Below are positions 24,005 through 31,730 of a DNA stretch of 64,000 nt, one piece after another. The notes beneath the pieces were generated by a model. It was given only the letters and a program-made list of their open reading frames with translations, made no database searches and was not told the origin of the DNA. The translations under genes were made by a program, and so were the position numbers. The DNA is from Pelagibius sp037652055 (GTDB lineage Bacteria > Pseudomonadota > Alphaproteobacteria > Kiloniellales > Kiloniellaceae), in NCBI RefSeq assembly GCF_037652055.1, contig NZ_JBBKAH010000002.1:186001-250000 (forward strand), given 5' to 3'. Numbering within the stretch: position 1 is the first letter of the stretch; each line of letters starts with the position of its first letter.

Positions 24005-24970
24005 ATGCCGACTTCCGAGGTTTTCCCTGATTCCGGCCCTGGTTCCGAAGACGCGCTGCTCGATGCCCTGAGATGGCAGATCGAAGCCGGCGCCGACGAA
24101 GCCATCGGCGAGCGGCCGGTCGACCGCACGGCTGCCTCCGCCGGGGCGGCGGCGAGGCCGGCGCCGGCGCGCCCGCCAGCCCCCAATGGTCCTGCCCCAA
24201 ATGCACCGGCCCCCAAAGCACCCGGGGTCACGGCATCAGGGGGTATGGCCGAGGCGTCCGCCGCGAGGATGGCCCCGGCTGCCGCCGCGCGTCCGCCGGC
24301 AAGCCTCACCTCCACCAGCGAAGCCCAGGCCTCGGCCCAGCGCCTGGCTGCCGCGGCTCAATCGATCGCGCAGATCCGCGAGGCCCTGGAGACCTTCGAA
24401 GGCTGCCCCTTGAAGGCGACGGCGACCAACCTTTGCCTCTACGACGGCAACCCGGAGGCCCGGATCATGATCGTCGGGGAGGCACCGGGCGCCCAGGAAG
24501 ACCGCCAGGGCAAGCCCTTCGTCGGCCCGGCCGGCCAGTTGCTGGACCGCATGCTGGCGGCCATCGGCCTGGACCGCAGCAAGGTCTATATCACCAACCT
24601 GCTGTACTGGCGCCCGCCGGGAAACCGCAACCCGACGCCGGGAGAGATCGCCTCCTGCCTGCCGTTCCTGGAACGCCAGATGGAGATCCTGCAGCCGCGC
24701 CTCCTGCTGCTGGTCGGTGGCATGTCGGCCAAGACCCTGCTGAACCGCAGCGAGGGCATTCTGAAGCTGCGCGGACGCTGGGCCGACTATCACCATCCGC
24801 GCCTGGAGCACCCGATCCCGGCACTGCCGACCCTGCACCCCGCCTATCTGCTGCGCCAGCCGGCGCAAAAGCGCGAGGCCTGGCGCGACCTGCTGTCCTT
24901 CGCCGAAGCCATGGAGCGCGAAGGCCTGGCGCCGGAGCCTGGCGCGGAGCAGCCGAAAGCGCCCTCCTGA
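24005..24970 (+). CDS. Family-4-like uracil-DNA glycosylase with altered Fe-S ligands
   Basis: 321 residues. The first 115 are a Pro/Ala-rich arm; the catalytic domain starts near 115. Motif A is GEAPGAQEDRQGKPFVGPAG and the distal motif is LHPAYLLRQP, both typical of family 4 uracil-DNA glycosylases that remove uracil from DNA. Of the four cysteines that usually hold the 4Fe-4S cluster, two are replaced: F131 stands where the first Cys of C-x2-C is expected (C134 remains), and W202 replaces the Cys before RPPGNR, while C218 is kept with the right spacing of 16. C144 is an extra cysteine. The cluster may be absent or differently liganded. Confidence 0.85.
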   Translation: MPTSEVFPDSGPGSEDALLDALRWQIEAGADEAIGERPVDRTAASAGAAARPAPARPPAPNGPAPNAPAPKAPGVTASGGMAEASAARMAPAAAARPPASLTSTSEAQASAQRLAAAAQSIAQIREALETFEGCPLKATATNLCLYDGNPEARIMIVGEAPGAQEDRQGKPFVGPAGQLLDRMLAAIGLDRSKVYITNLLYWRPPGNRNPTPGEIASCLPFLERQMEILQPRLLLLVGGMSAKTLLNRSEGILKLRGRWADYHHPRLEHPIPALPTLHPAYLLRQPAQKREAWRDLLSFAEAMEREGLAPEPGAEQPKAPS

Positions 24971-25043
24971 GCCGCCTCCCCGCCCGCCCTCGGCCCGGCA
25001 AAGACCCCTCAATACCCGGGCAATAGCGCTTCAAATATCTGAT

Positions 25044-25058
25044 TTAACGCCGACTTAA
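25044..25058. promoter_or_regulatory. CtrA-like box TTAA-N7-TTAA
   Basis: TTAACGCCGACTTAA, an exact CtrA consensus, lies 145 bases before the lytic transglycosylase start. It differs by one base from the box at 12806, and the flanking CGGCC is also shared. Confidence 0.5.
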
Positions 25059-25202
25059 CGGCCCCTGTGGCTTACTGCGGGTCGGCCCTTCCCGGGCCTT
25101 CGCGGTGCGGCGGCGACCCGGCATCCCGGCAGCCCTTCCAGTGCCCCGCGAGGACTTTCCCAGGGCCCCTGTTGCGGCCCGCAGAACTGTTGGTTAGGGT
25201 CG

Positions 25203-27164
25203 ATGAAAAGAGCGGGGGTCGCTGTGCAATCCAGGACTTGCGCCCGGCAACGGGCCGAACGCCTTCAGCGGAACGCGCGGGGCGCTGCCTTTGGGCTCGC
25301 CGTCCTTCTCGGTGCGGTCAGCTTTGCCGCCCCTCTCGCCGCCCAGGTCCTGCAGGCGCAGGATCTGCGCCCCAGCAGCCTGCAGACCACACTGCAGCCC
25401 GGCTACCAGAGCCAGGCCACGCTGCCGGCCGCCGATGACCAGCTGCCGCTGGCCGGCCCTGACGGCCTCCCCGCCGTCCTGTCGGCAGGCGATGCCGAGC
25501 TCTACCGCCAGATCTTCGCGGTGCAGGAAGGCGGCCGCTGGGCCGAAGCCGACCGCCTGATCGCCCAGCTGAGCGATCAGCGCCTGATGGGCCACGTGCT
25601 GGCCCAGCGCTACCTGCATCCGACGGCCTATCGTTCCAAGTACGTCGAGCTGAAGGAGTGGATGGACCGCTACGCCGATCACCCCCAGGCCAAGCGCATC
25701 TACGACCTGGCGCTGAAGCGCCGCCCGGCCAACTATCGACGCCCGCAGCCGCCGGAAGTCGCGCGGCGCGGCGCCGGCTGGGCCGGCCAGCGCGCCAGCT
25801 ACGACTACGTCTCACCGCGCCAGCGCTCCAAGTCGACGCGCAGCAAGGTGTCGCGCCTGCTGCGCCAGGTGCGCAACAACGTCATGCGCCAACGTTTCTC
25901 GGTGACCGAGGAACTGCTGGAGCGCCGCTCGGTGCAGGAACTGCTCGACACGGTGGAACTGGACGAGGCGCGTGCCCTGGTCGCCGCCGGCTGGTTCTAC
26001 TATGGCGAGCCGGAACGCGCCTACGGCCTGGCCGCGCCCGCCGCACAGCGCTCCGGCCGCGCCGCGCCGATGATCAACTGGGTCGCCGGCCTCGCCGCCT
26101 GGCGCCTCGGGCAGATCGACGAGGCCGCCGTCTATTTCGAGACCCTGGCTCATGCCGACAACGCACCGGGCTGGAACGCCGCCGCCGGTGCCTACTGGGC
26201 CGCACGCGCCCATCTGAGGCAACAGCGCCCCGACCGCAGCTCTCCCCTGCTGCGCCGCGCCGCCGCCTATCCGCGCACTTTCTACGGCCTGCTGGCGCGC
26301 CGCGCGCTGGGCATGCCCTTCGATTTCGACTTCGGCGCCCATCGCCTGGCGCCGCAGACCGTCGCCCTGCTGGACCGCAGCCCGGCCGGCGGCCGCGCCC
26401 TGGCCCTGCTGCAGATCGGCGATCGCGAGTTGGCCGAGGACGAACTGGTCGGCGCCGGTGACTGGAACAGCCCGGAAGGCGGCGAGGCCCTGCTGGCGCT
26501 TGCACAGCACGCGCGCATGCCGGCCCTGGCCTATCGCATGGGCAGCCAGCTGGCACGCGCCGGCAGCGAGACCGACGATCTCGGCGGTGTGGTCGATGCC
26601 GCGCTCTATCCCATCCCGCCGTGGCAGCCGCAGAGCGGCTTCACCGTCGACCGCGCCCTCATCTTCGCGATGATGCGCCAGGAGTCCGCCTTCAACACCC
26701 GCGCCATGAGCCCCGACGGCGCGCGCGGCCTGATGCAGCTGATGCCGCGCACCGCCAGCTACATCGCGCAGGACCGTCGCTACCACGGCAAGAACCGGCA
26801 CGAGCTGTTCGAGCCGAGCCTGAACATGGAACTGGGCCAGCGCTACATCGCCTATCTGCTGGTGCACGAGCGCGTGCAGGGCGACCTGTTCCGCCTGACC
26901 ACCGCCTACAACGGCGGCCCGGGCAACCTCGGCAAGTGGGAGCGCGCCATCCAGGCCGACGACGATCCGCTGCTGTTCATCGAGGCCCTGCCGTCGAAGG
27001 AAACCCGCCTGTTCATCGAGCGGGTGCTGACCAACCTGTGGATCTACCGCCACCGCCTGGGCCAGCCGGCGCCCTCACTGGAACGACTTGCGGGCGGCGA
27101 CTGGCCGCGCTACGAAGCCTTGGACGGAACCCGTGCCGAGGTAGCGCAGAATGGCTCGAATTGA
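25203..27164 (+). CDS. Soluble lytic murein transglycosylase
   Basis: Periplasmic enzyme that cleaves the MurNAc-GlcNAc bond of peptidoglycan to form 1,6-anhydro ends. 653 residues: an N-terminal Arg-rich stretch followed by a hydrophobic signal segment (AAFGLAVLLGAVSFAAPLAA), a long alpha-helical superhelix as in Slt70, and a C-terminal GH23 domain with MMRQESAFNTRAMSPDGARG (catalytic Glu in QES) and LMQLMPRTASYIA, then TAYNGGPGNLGKW. Its last 14 bases overlap moaB. The upstream CtrA-like box suggests cell-cycle-timed expression, plausible for wall remodelling. Confidence 0.92.
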   Translation: MKRAGVAVQSRTCARQRAERLQRNARGAAFGLAVLLGAVSFAAPLAAQVLQAQDLRPSSLQTTLQPGYQSQATLPAADDQLPLAGPDGLPAVLSAGDAELYRQIFAVQEGGRWAEADRLIAQLSDQRLMGHVLAQRYLHPTAYRSKYVELKEWMDRYADHPQAKRIYDLALKRRPANYRRPQPPEVARRGAGWAGQRASYDYVSPRQRSKSTRSKVSRLLRQVRNNVMRQRFSVTEELLERRSVQELLDTVELDEARALVAAGWFYYGEPERAYGLAAPAAQRSGRAAPMINWVAGLAAWRLGQIDEAAVYFETLAHADNAPGWNAAAGAYWAARAHLRQQRPDRSSPLLRRAAAYPRTFYGLLARRALGMPFDFDFGAHRLAPQTVALLDRSPAGGRALALLQIGDRELAEDELVGAGDWNSPEGGEALLALAQHARMPALAYRMGSQLARAGSETDDLGGVVDAALYPIPPWQPQSGFTVDRALIFAMMRQESAFNTRAMSPDGARGLMQLMPRTASYIAQDRRYHGKNRHELFEPSLNMELGQRYIAYLLVHERVQGDLFRLTTAYNGGPGNLGKWERAIQADDDPLLFIEALPSKETRLFIERVLTNLWIYRHRLGQPAPSLERLAGGDWPRYEALDGTRAEVAQNGSN

Positions 27165-27696
27165 CGAATCGCTTCCCTTCCTGCCCGTCAACATTGCTGT
27201 CCTGACCATTTCCGACAGCCGGACCCTGGCCGACGACAAGTCGGGCGACCGCCTGGTCGAGATGATCACCCGCGACGGCCACAAGGTCGCCCAGCGCGCC
27301 ATCGTCACCGACGATGCCGACAAGATCGTCGCCGCGTTGAAGGCTCTCGCCGCCGATGCGCAGATCGACTGCGTCATCACCACCGGCGGCACCGGCGTGA
27401 CCGGACGCGACGTGACGCCGGAAGCCTTCAAGCAGGTGATGGAAAAGGAGATCGAGGGCTTCGGCGAGCTGTTCCGCATGCTGAGCTACCAGAAGGTCGG
27501 CACCTCCACCATGCAGAGCCGCGCCATCGGCGGCGTGGTCAACGGCACCTATCTCTTCGCTCTGCCCGGCTCCCCCTCCGCCTGCAAGGACGGCTGGGAG
27601 GACATCCTGAAGTTCCAGCTCGACTCGCGGCACAAGCCCTGCAATCTGGTGGAACTGATGCCGCGCCTGAAGGAACACCTGAAGGCGGCGAGCTAG
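27151..27696 (+). CDS. moaB: Molybdenum cofactor biosynthesis protein B
   Basis: 181-residue MoaB/Mog-fold protein for molybdopterin adenylylation. It shows the MoCF signature TTGGTGVTGRDVTPEA and the C-terminal LPGSPSACKDGWEDIL. It overlaps the transglycosylase gene by 14 bases, so it is translationally coupled despite the unrelated function. Its stop codon lies at the edge of a large palindromic repeat. Confidence 0.92.
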   Translation: MARIDESLPFLPVNIAVLTISDSRTLADDKSGDRLVEMITRDGHKVAQRAIVTDDADKIVAALKALAADAQIDCVITTGGTGVTGRDVTPEAFKQVMEKEIEGFGELFRMLSYQKVGTSTMQSRAIGGVVNGTYLFALPGSPSACKDGWEDILKFQLDSRHKPCNLVELMPRLKEHLKAAS

Positions 27697-27831
27697 ATCG
27701 GATCATGGTGAGATGGAACCACTCAGTGGTTCCATCTCACCATGTGAATCCGATCTACCTCAAAAGCATAGAGCAGATTCACAGGGTCGATGGATCGCCT
27801 TCGGCGATTCCATCCGACCCTGATCTGCTCT
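27695..27831. repeat. Two adjacent long palindromes
   Basis: The first hairpin (27695-27756) has perfect 19-base inner arms, 27705-27723 against 27725-27743, around a single C, plus outer arms AGATCGGAT and ATCCGATCT. The second (27770-27831) has AGAGCAGA/TCTGCTCT outer arms and GGGTCGATGGA/TCCATCCGACCC inner arms around CGCCTTCGGCG. This is a repetitive extragenic palindrome family; the first starts inside the moaB stop codon and could also end transcription. Confidence 0.85.
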
Positions 27832-27963
27832 AGGCCGCCAAGCCGCCTGGCGCCCAACTTCTGCACGAAAAGTTCATCGTCACTTCCGCTTTCACCTTTG
27901 AAAGCGGCAGAAGAAGCCTGCTTTACTGAAAGCTAGAGTGCCGTCGCCGAGGAGCCGTTTCAG

Positions 27964-28659
27964 ATGAGTGATGCCAGCCTTTCCGAGCGCGGCTACGAAG
28001 CCGTGCCGCTGCCCGATCGGCGCCGCTTCGGCGATGCTGAGATGGTCGAGCGTGCAGAACGCTTCCTCGCCGAGATGAAGACCCGCCATTCGGTGCGCGA
28101 CTTCCAGGCGGCGCCGGTGCCACGCCGCGTGATCGAGGCCTGCATCGAGACGGCCGGGCGCGCCCCGAGCGGCGCCAACCACCAGCCCTGGCACTTCGTT
28201 GCGGTCGGCGACCCTGATGTGAAGCAACGCATCCGCGAGGCCGCCGAGGCGGAGGAGCGCGCTTTCTACGCCGGCAAGGCCGGCGAGGACTGGCTCAGCG
28301 ACCTGACGCCGCTGGGCACCGACGCCGAGAAACCCTTCCTGGAAACCGCGCCCTGGCTGATCGTCGTCTTCGCCGAGCGCTACCGCGTCGACGCCGACCG
28401 CAAGATCGGCAAGAACTACTACATCGGCGAGTCGGTGGGCATCGCGACGGGCATGCTGATCACCGCGCTGCACTGCGCGGGCCTGGCGACGCTCACCCAC
28501 ACGCCCAACCCGATGCGCTTCCTCAACGAGATCTGCGGCCGGCCGGAGAACGAAAAGCCCTACATGATCCTGGTCGCCGGACACGCCGCCGAGGACGCCA
28601 CGGTGCCGCGCCACGCCAAGGTGAAGAAGCCGCTGTCGGAGATCGCCAGCTTCCTCTGA
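27964..28659 (+). CDS. Nitroreductase-fold flavoprotein, iodotyrosine deiodinase-like
   Basis: 231-residue FMN enzyme. The nitroreductase FMN site is RHSVRDF (residues 41-47) with APSGANHQPWHF. The lid segment 88-133 resembles iodotyrosine deiodinase (IYD): E98, Y102 and K123 have the spacing of 4 and 21 residues seen in the substrate-clamping Glu-Tyr-Lys of animal IYD, and KPFLETAPWLIVVF follows as in that family. IYD removes halogen from halotyrosines reductively, and bacterial homologues are known. GAGGAG precedes the ATG. It stands beside an ArsR regulator and a divergent Old Yellow Enzyme, together a set of reductive flavoenzymes. Confidence 0.88.
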   Translation: MSDASLSERGYEAVPLPDRRRFGDAEMVERAERFLAEMKTRHSVRDFQAAPVPRRVIEACIETAGRAPSGANHQPWHFVAVGDPDVKQRIREAAEAEERAFYAGKAGEDWLSDLTPLGTDAEKPFLETAPWLIVVFAERYRVDADRKIGKNYYIGESVGIATGMLITALHCAGLATLTHTPNPMRFLNEICGRPENEKPYMILVAGHAAEDATVPRHAKVKKPLSEIASFL

Positions 28660-28666
28660 GGGACAC

Positions 28667-28981
28667 TCAGGTTTTCGCCGTTTCCTTTACCGTGAGCACC
28701 GAATCGAGCAGGCCGGGGAACAGCCGGTCGAGTTCGTCGCGGCGCAGCTCGTTCATATGGGCCGGGCCGTCGGTGCGGGTGAGCACCACGCCGGAGTCGC
28801 GCAGCACCCGGAAATGGTGGGACATGCTGGACTTGGGCCGGCCGTGATCGAGCGCCGCACAGGTGCAGGTGCCTTCGTGCGCCAGCTGGCGCACCACGTC
28901 GAGGCGCACCGGGTCGCTGAGGGCATAGAGTACCCGGGTCAGCTCGATCTCCCCGGCCTTGGGGTGCTTGAGGGTGCGCAT
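28667..28981 (-). CDS. ArsR family transcriptional regulator with C-x-C motif
   Basis: 104-residue winged-helix repressor. VLYALSDPVRLDVVRQL is the ArsR helix, followed by C39-T-C41 at the position of the metal-binding C-x-C of ArsR, and the recognition region SSMSHHFRVLRDSGVV. Start ATG 28981 has GGAGG six bases upstream. It is divergent from the Old Yellow Enzyme gene at 29181, with an AT-rich inverted repeat between, and converges on the nitroreductase gene (stops seven bases apart). The signal may be a thiol-reactive compound or a metal(loid). Confidence 0.88.
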   Translation of the reverse strand: MRTLKHPKAGEIELTRVLYALSDPVRLDVVRQLAHEGTCTCAALDHGRPKSSMSHHFRVLRDSGVVLTRTDGPAHMNELRRDELDRLFPGLLDSVLTVKETAKT

Positions 28982-29061
28982 GGGCGGCCTCCGTCCTCCT
29001 GAAAAATTCGTCCGCAAAACTTCCGGCGAGTATAGCTCTTGAACCGCGGCGGCGGGTCTCC

Positions 29062-29104
29062 ATATTTCGTTTATTCGAATATTATCGAACTATCGAACAT
29101 ATAG
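29062..29104. promoter_or_regulatory. Candidate ArsR operator between the divergent genes
   Basis: An AT-rich island in GC-rich sequence holds the inverted repeat TTCGA-N6-TCGAA (29074-29089) and two tandem copies of TATCGAAC (29083-29098). Placement 80-120 bases from each start fits an operator-promoter for the ArsR and OYE genes. Confidence 0.5.
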
Positions 29105-29180
29105 GCGCGCTCCCGGGTTCACACAACCCCGGCGGCGCCGACCCAACCCAAACTGGAACCCGAACCCGAAGGGACCCCCC

Positions 29181-30293
29181 ATGTCGTCGCTGTTCTCCCC
29201 CTTCTCCCTCAAGGACGTCACCCTCAAGAACCGCATCGCCGTCTCGCCCATGTGCCAGTACTCCGCCACCGAGGGCGTGATCAACGACTGGCACCATGCG
29301 CATCTGGCCGGCCTCGCGCGCGGCGGCGCCGGGCTGGTGGTCGCCGAGGCGACCGCCGTATCGCCGGAAGGGCGCATCACGCCGGGCTGCGCCGGGCTGT
29401 GGAACCAGCGCCAGGCCGAGGCCTTCGCGCCCGCCGTCGCGGCCATCAAGGCGGCCGGCGCGGTGCCGGGCATCCAGATCGCCCATGCCGGCCGCAAGGC
29501 CAGCGCCAACCGCCCCTGGGAAGGTGACGACCATATCCCGCTGGGCGATCCGCGCGCCTGGGAGACCATCGCCCCCTCCGCCCTGCCCTTCGGCGCCAAC
29601 CTGCCGCGCCGCCCGCGCGCCATGACTAAAGGCGACATCGCCCGCGTGCAGCAGGACTACGTCGCCGCCGCCGAACGCGCCCGCGCCGCCGGCTTCGAGT
29701 GGCTGGAGCTGCACTTCGCCCACGGCTACCTGGCGCAGTCGTTCCTGTCGCCGCACTCCAACCAGCGCGACGACGAATACGGCGGCACCTTCGAGAACCG
29801 CAGCCGCTTCCTGGTGGAGACCCTGGAGGCGGTGCGCGCCGTCTGGCCGGAAAACCTGCCGCTGACCGCGCGCCTGGGCGTCATTGAGTTCGACGGCCGC
29901 GAAGAGACCTTCGAGGAAGCGATCGCCCTGGCGCGGGTGTTCGCCGCCAAGGGCCTGGACCTGCTGGACGTCAGCATCGGCTTTTCCATCCCCGGCGCGC
30001 AGATCCCCTGGGGCCCCGCCTTCATGGCGCCGCTCGCCGCGCGGGTGCGCAAGGAAGCCGGCATCCCGACGGCGACCAGCTGGTTCATCAACGATCCGCA
30101 AGAGGCCGACGCCCTGATCCGCGACGGCCAGGTCGATCTCGTCATGCTGGGCCGTGCCCTGCTCGCGAACCCCCACTGGCCCTACGAGGCGGCGCTGGCC
30201 CTCGGCGTCGCCGATCCGGCCTGGGTGCTGCCGGCGCCCTATGCCCACTGGCTGGCGCGCTACCGCCCGCAGCGCGCCGAGGCCGCCGCATAA
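29181..30293 (+). CDS. NADH:flavin oxidoreductase, Old Yellow Enzyme (YqjM-like)
   Basis: 370-residue FMN-dependent ene-reductase that reduces activated C=C bonds of enones and similar electrophiles. Features: KNRIAVSPMCQYSA with C25 at the redox-tuning position of the YqjM class, IQIAHAGRKA, the substrate pair in ELHFAHGYLAQSFLSPHSNQRDDEYGG, and a C-terminal phosphate site with LVMLGRALLANP. It is divergent from the ArsR regulator, the likely controller. Confidence 0.93.
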   Translation: MSSLFSPFSLKDVTLKNRIAVSPMCQYSATEGVINDWHHAHLAGLARGGAGLVVAEATAVSPEGRITPGCAGLWNQRQAEAFAPAVAAIKAAGAVPGIQIAHAGRKASANRPWEGDDHIPLGDPRAWETIAPSALPFGANLPRRPRAMTKGDIARVQQDYVAAAERARAAGFEWLELHFAHGYLAQSFLSPHSNQRDDEYGGTFENRSRFLVETLEAVRAVWPENLPLTARLGVIEFDGREETFEEAIALARVFAAKGLDLLDVSIGFSIPGAQIPWGPAFMAPLAARVRKEAGIPTATSWFINDPQEADALIRDGQVDLVMLGRALLANPHWPYEAALALGVADPAWVLPAPYAHWLARYRPQRAEAAA

Positions 30294-30307
30294 GTTGCAG
30301 CCGCGCC

Positions 30308-30357
30308 CCGGAAACACGGCATGCGACAAGAACATCGGAGAACATGCCGTGTTCCGG
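30308..30357. repeat. Stem-loop downstream of the OYE gene
   Basis: Arms CCGGAAACACGGCATG (30308-30323) and CATGCCGTGTTCCGG (30343-30357) pair with one bulged A around a 19-base loop. There is no U-run, so it is a weak terminator candidate or a repeat. Confidence 0.5.
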
Positions 30358-30542
30358 CGGCCGGGGACCGAGCTAGATTTTGTAGTCCTGACAACCCCGA
30401 CCGCTAGTTGAAGTAGTGGTTCGGCGAAGCAATCCTGACGAATCGGTGGCGCCGATTCGGACCAGGGATTCCGCCGGCTACAAGCGTTTATTTTCCTGTT
30501 TTGTTCTTGTTTTATTCATGGTTTGGGGCTACGTTCCCCTCC

Positions 30543-31673
30543 ATGGTTGATCTGATCCCCGACCGACCGAAGAAGGGCCGTGGCGCCGTCAGCAACGCGA
30601 GCGGCCGCTACGAGCCCTTCACCCGGGTCGCCATCGACGACGGCTGGAACGATCCGGACGGCAGCGTCGGACCGGACGGCTTCGGCGAACCGCCAATGTC
30701 CCCCGCGGCTCCTCCGACCGAGGTGACCTGGGACGCGACCCGCAGCATCATCACCCGCAATTCTTCGCCGGACGTCCCCTTCGACCGCTCGATCAACCCT
30801 TACCGGGGCTGCGAGCACGGCTGCATCTACTGCTTCGCGCGGCCGAGCCACGCCTGGCTCGGCTATTCCCCGGGGCTCGACTTCGAGACCAAGATCCTCG
30901 CCAAGCCCGAAGCGGCCGCGCTGCTGCGCAAGGAACTTGCGCGCAAGGCCTACAAGGCGGAGCCCATCGCGCTGGGCACCAACACCGACCCCTACCAGCC
31001 GGTCGAGCGACGCCTCGGCATCACCCGCGCCATCCTGGAAGTGCTGAAGGAGACCCGCCATCCCTTCACCATCGTCACCAAGTCCAACCTGGTGCTGCGC
31101 GATCTCGACATTCTGGCGCCCATGGCGCGCGAGAACCTGGTGCGGGTGATGATCTCGCTGACCAGCCTGGACAGGAAGCTGTCGCGGGTGATGGAGCCGC
31201 GCGCGCCGACCCCCGAGCGCCGTCTGGAGGCGCTGCGTACCCTCAACGCCGCGGGCGTGCCGGCCGGCGTGCTGACCGCACCGATGATCCCGGCGATCAA
31301 CGACGCCGAGCTGGAGGCCTTGCTGGACGCTGCCGTGCGCGCCGGCGCCAGGCACGCCGGCTACGTGCTGCTGCGCCTGCCGCTGGAGATCAAGGAACTC
31401 TTCACCGAGTGGCTGGAGACGCACTTTCCCGAGCGCAAGGCGAAGGTGCTGAACCTGGTACGCGACACCCGGGAGGGCGGGCTCTACCAGTCCGAGTTCG
31501 GCCTGCGCCAGCGCGGCAGCGGCGTCTACGCCGACCTGCTGCGCACCCGCTTCAAGCAGGCCGAGCGGCGCCTGGGCTTGAACCGCGGCCTGGCGCCGCT
31601 GGACGTCACCCGGTTCGCCGCGCCGCGCGACGCGGCAAAACAGGCCGACAAGCGCCAGCTGTCGCTGCTGTGA
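30543..31673 (+). CDS. PA0069-like radical SAM protein
   Basis: 376-residue radical SAM enzyme of unknown reaction. The cluster motif is C-x3-C-x2-C in YRGCEHGCIYCFARPSH; the family hallmark SINPYRGCEHGC and EPIALGTNTDPYQPVE follow, as in the SplB-like/PA0069 group. Family members are often annotated as spore photoproduct lyase-like, without proven function. Start ATG 30543; the preceding 50 bases are T-rich and probably hold the promoter. Confidence 0.9.
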   Translation: MVDLIPDRPKKGRGAVSNASGRYEPFTRVAIDDGWNDPDGSVGPDGFGEPPMSPAAPPTEVTWDATRSIITRNSSPDVPFDRSINPYRGCEHGCIYCFARPSHAWLGYSPGLDFETKILAKPEAAALLRKELARKAYKAEPIALGTNTDPYQPVERRLGITRAILEVLKETRHPFTIVTKSNLVLRDLDILAPMARENLVRVMISLTSLDRKLSRVMEPRAPTPERRLEALRTLNAAGVPAGVLTAPMIPAINDAELEALLDAAVRAGARHAGYVLLRLPLEIKELFTEWLETHFPERKAKVLNLVRDTREGGLYQSEFGLRQRGSGVYADLLRTRFKQAERRLGLNRGLAPLDVTRFAAPRDAAKQADKRQLSLL

Positions 31674-31730
31674 GGGCCCTCCGCTTCCCCCGTTAATCCC
31701 TTAAACGCTGATTTGTGTTAGCTTTCCGGC

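Noticed and set aside
27151..27164. Frameshift fusing the transglycosylase and MoaB
   Set aside because: Both proteins are complete with normal ends; a 14-base overlap is ordinary coupling.
30510..30535. LexA-like site in the T-rich leader of the radical SAM gene
   Set aside because: Only one GTTC half-site; the N7 spacing of GTTC-N7-GTTC is not met.
31694..31705. CtrA box before the CPA2 antiporter
   Set aside because: Two TTAA words are present but only four bases apart, not seven.
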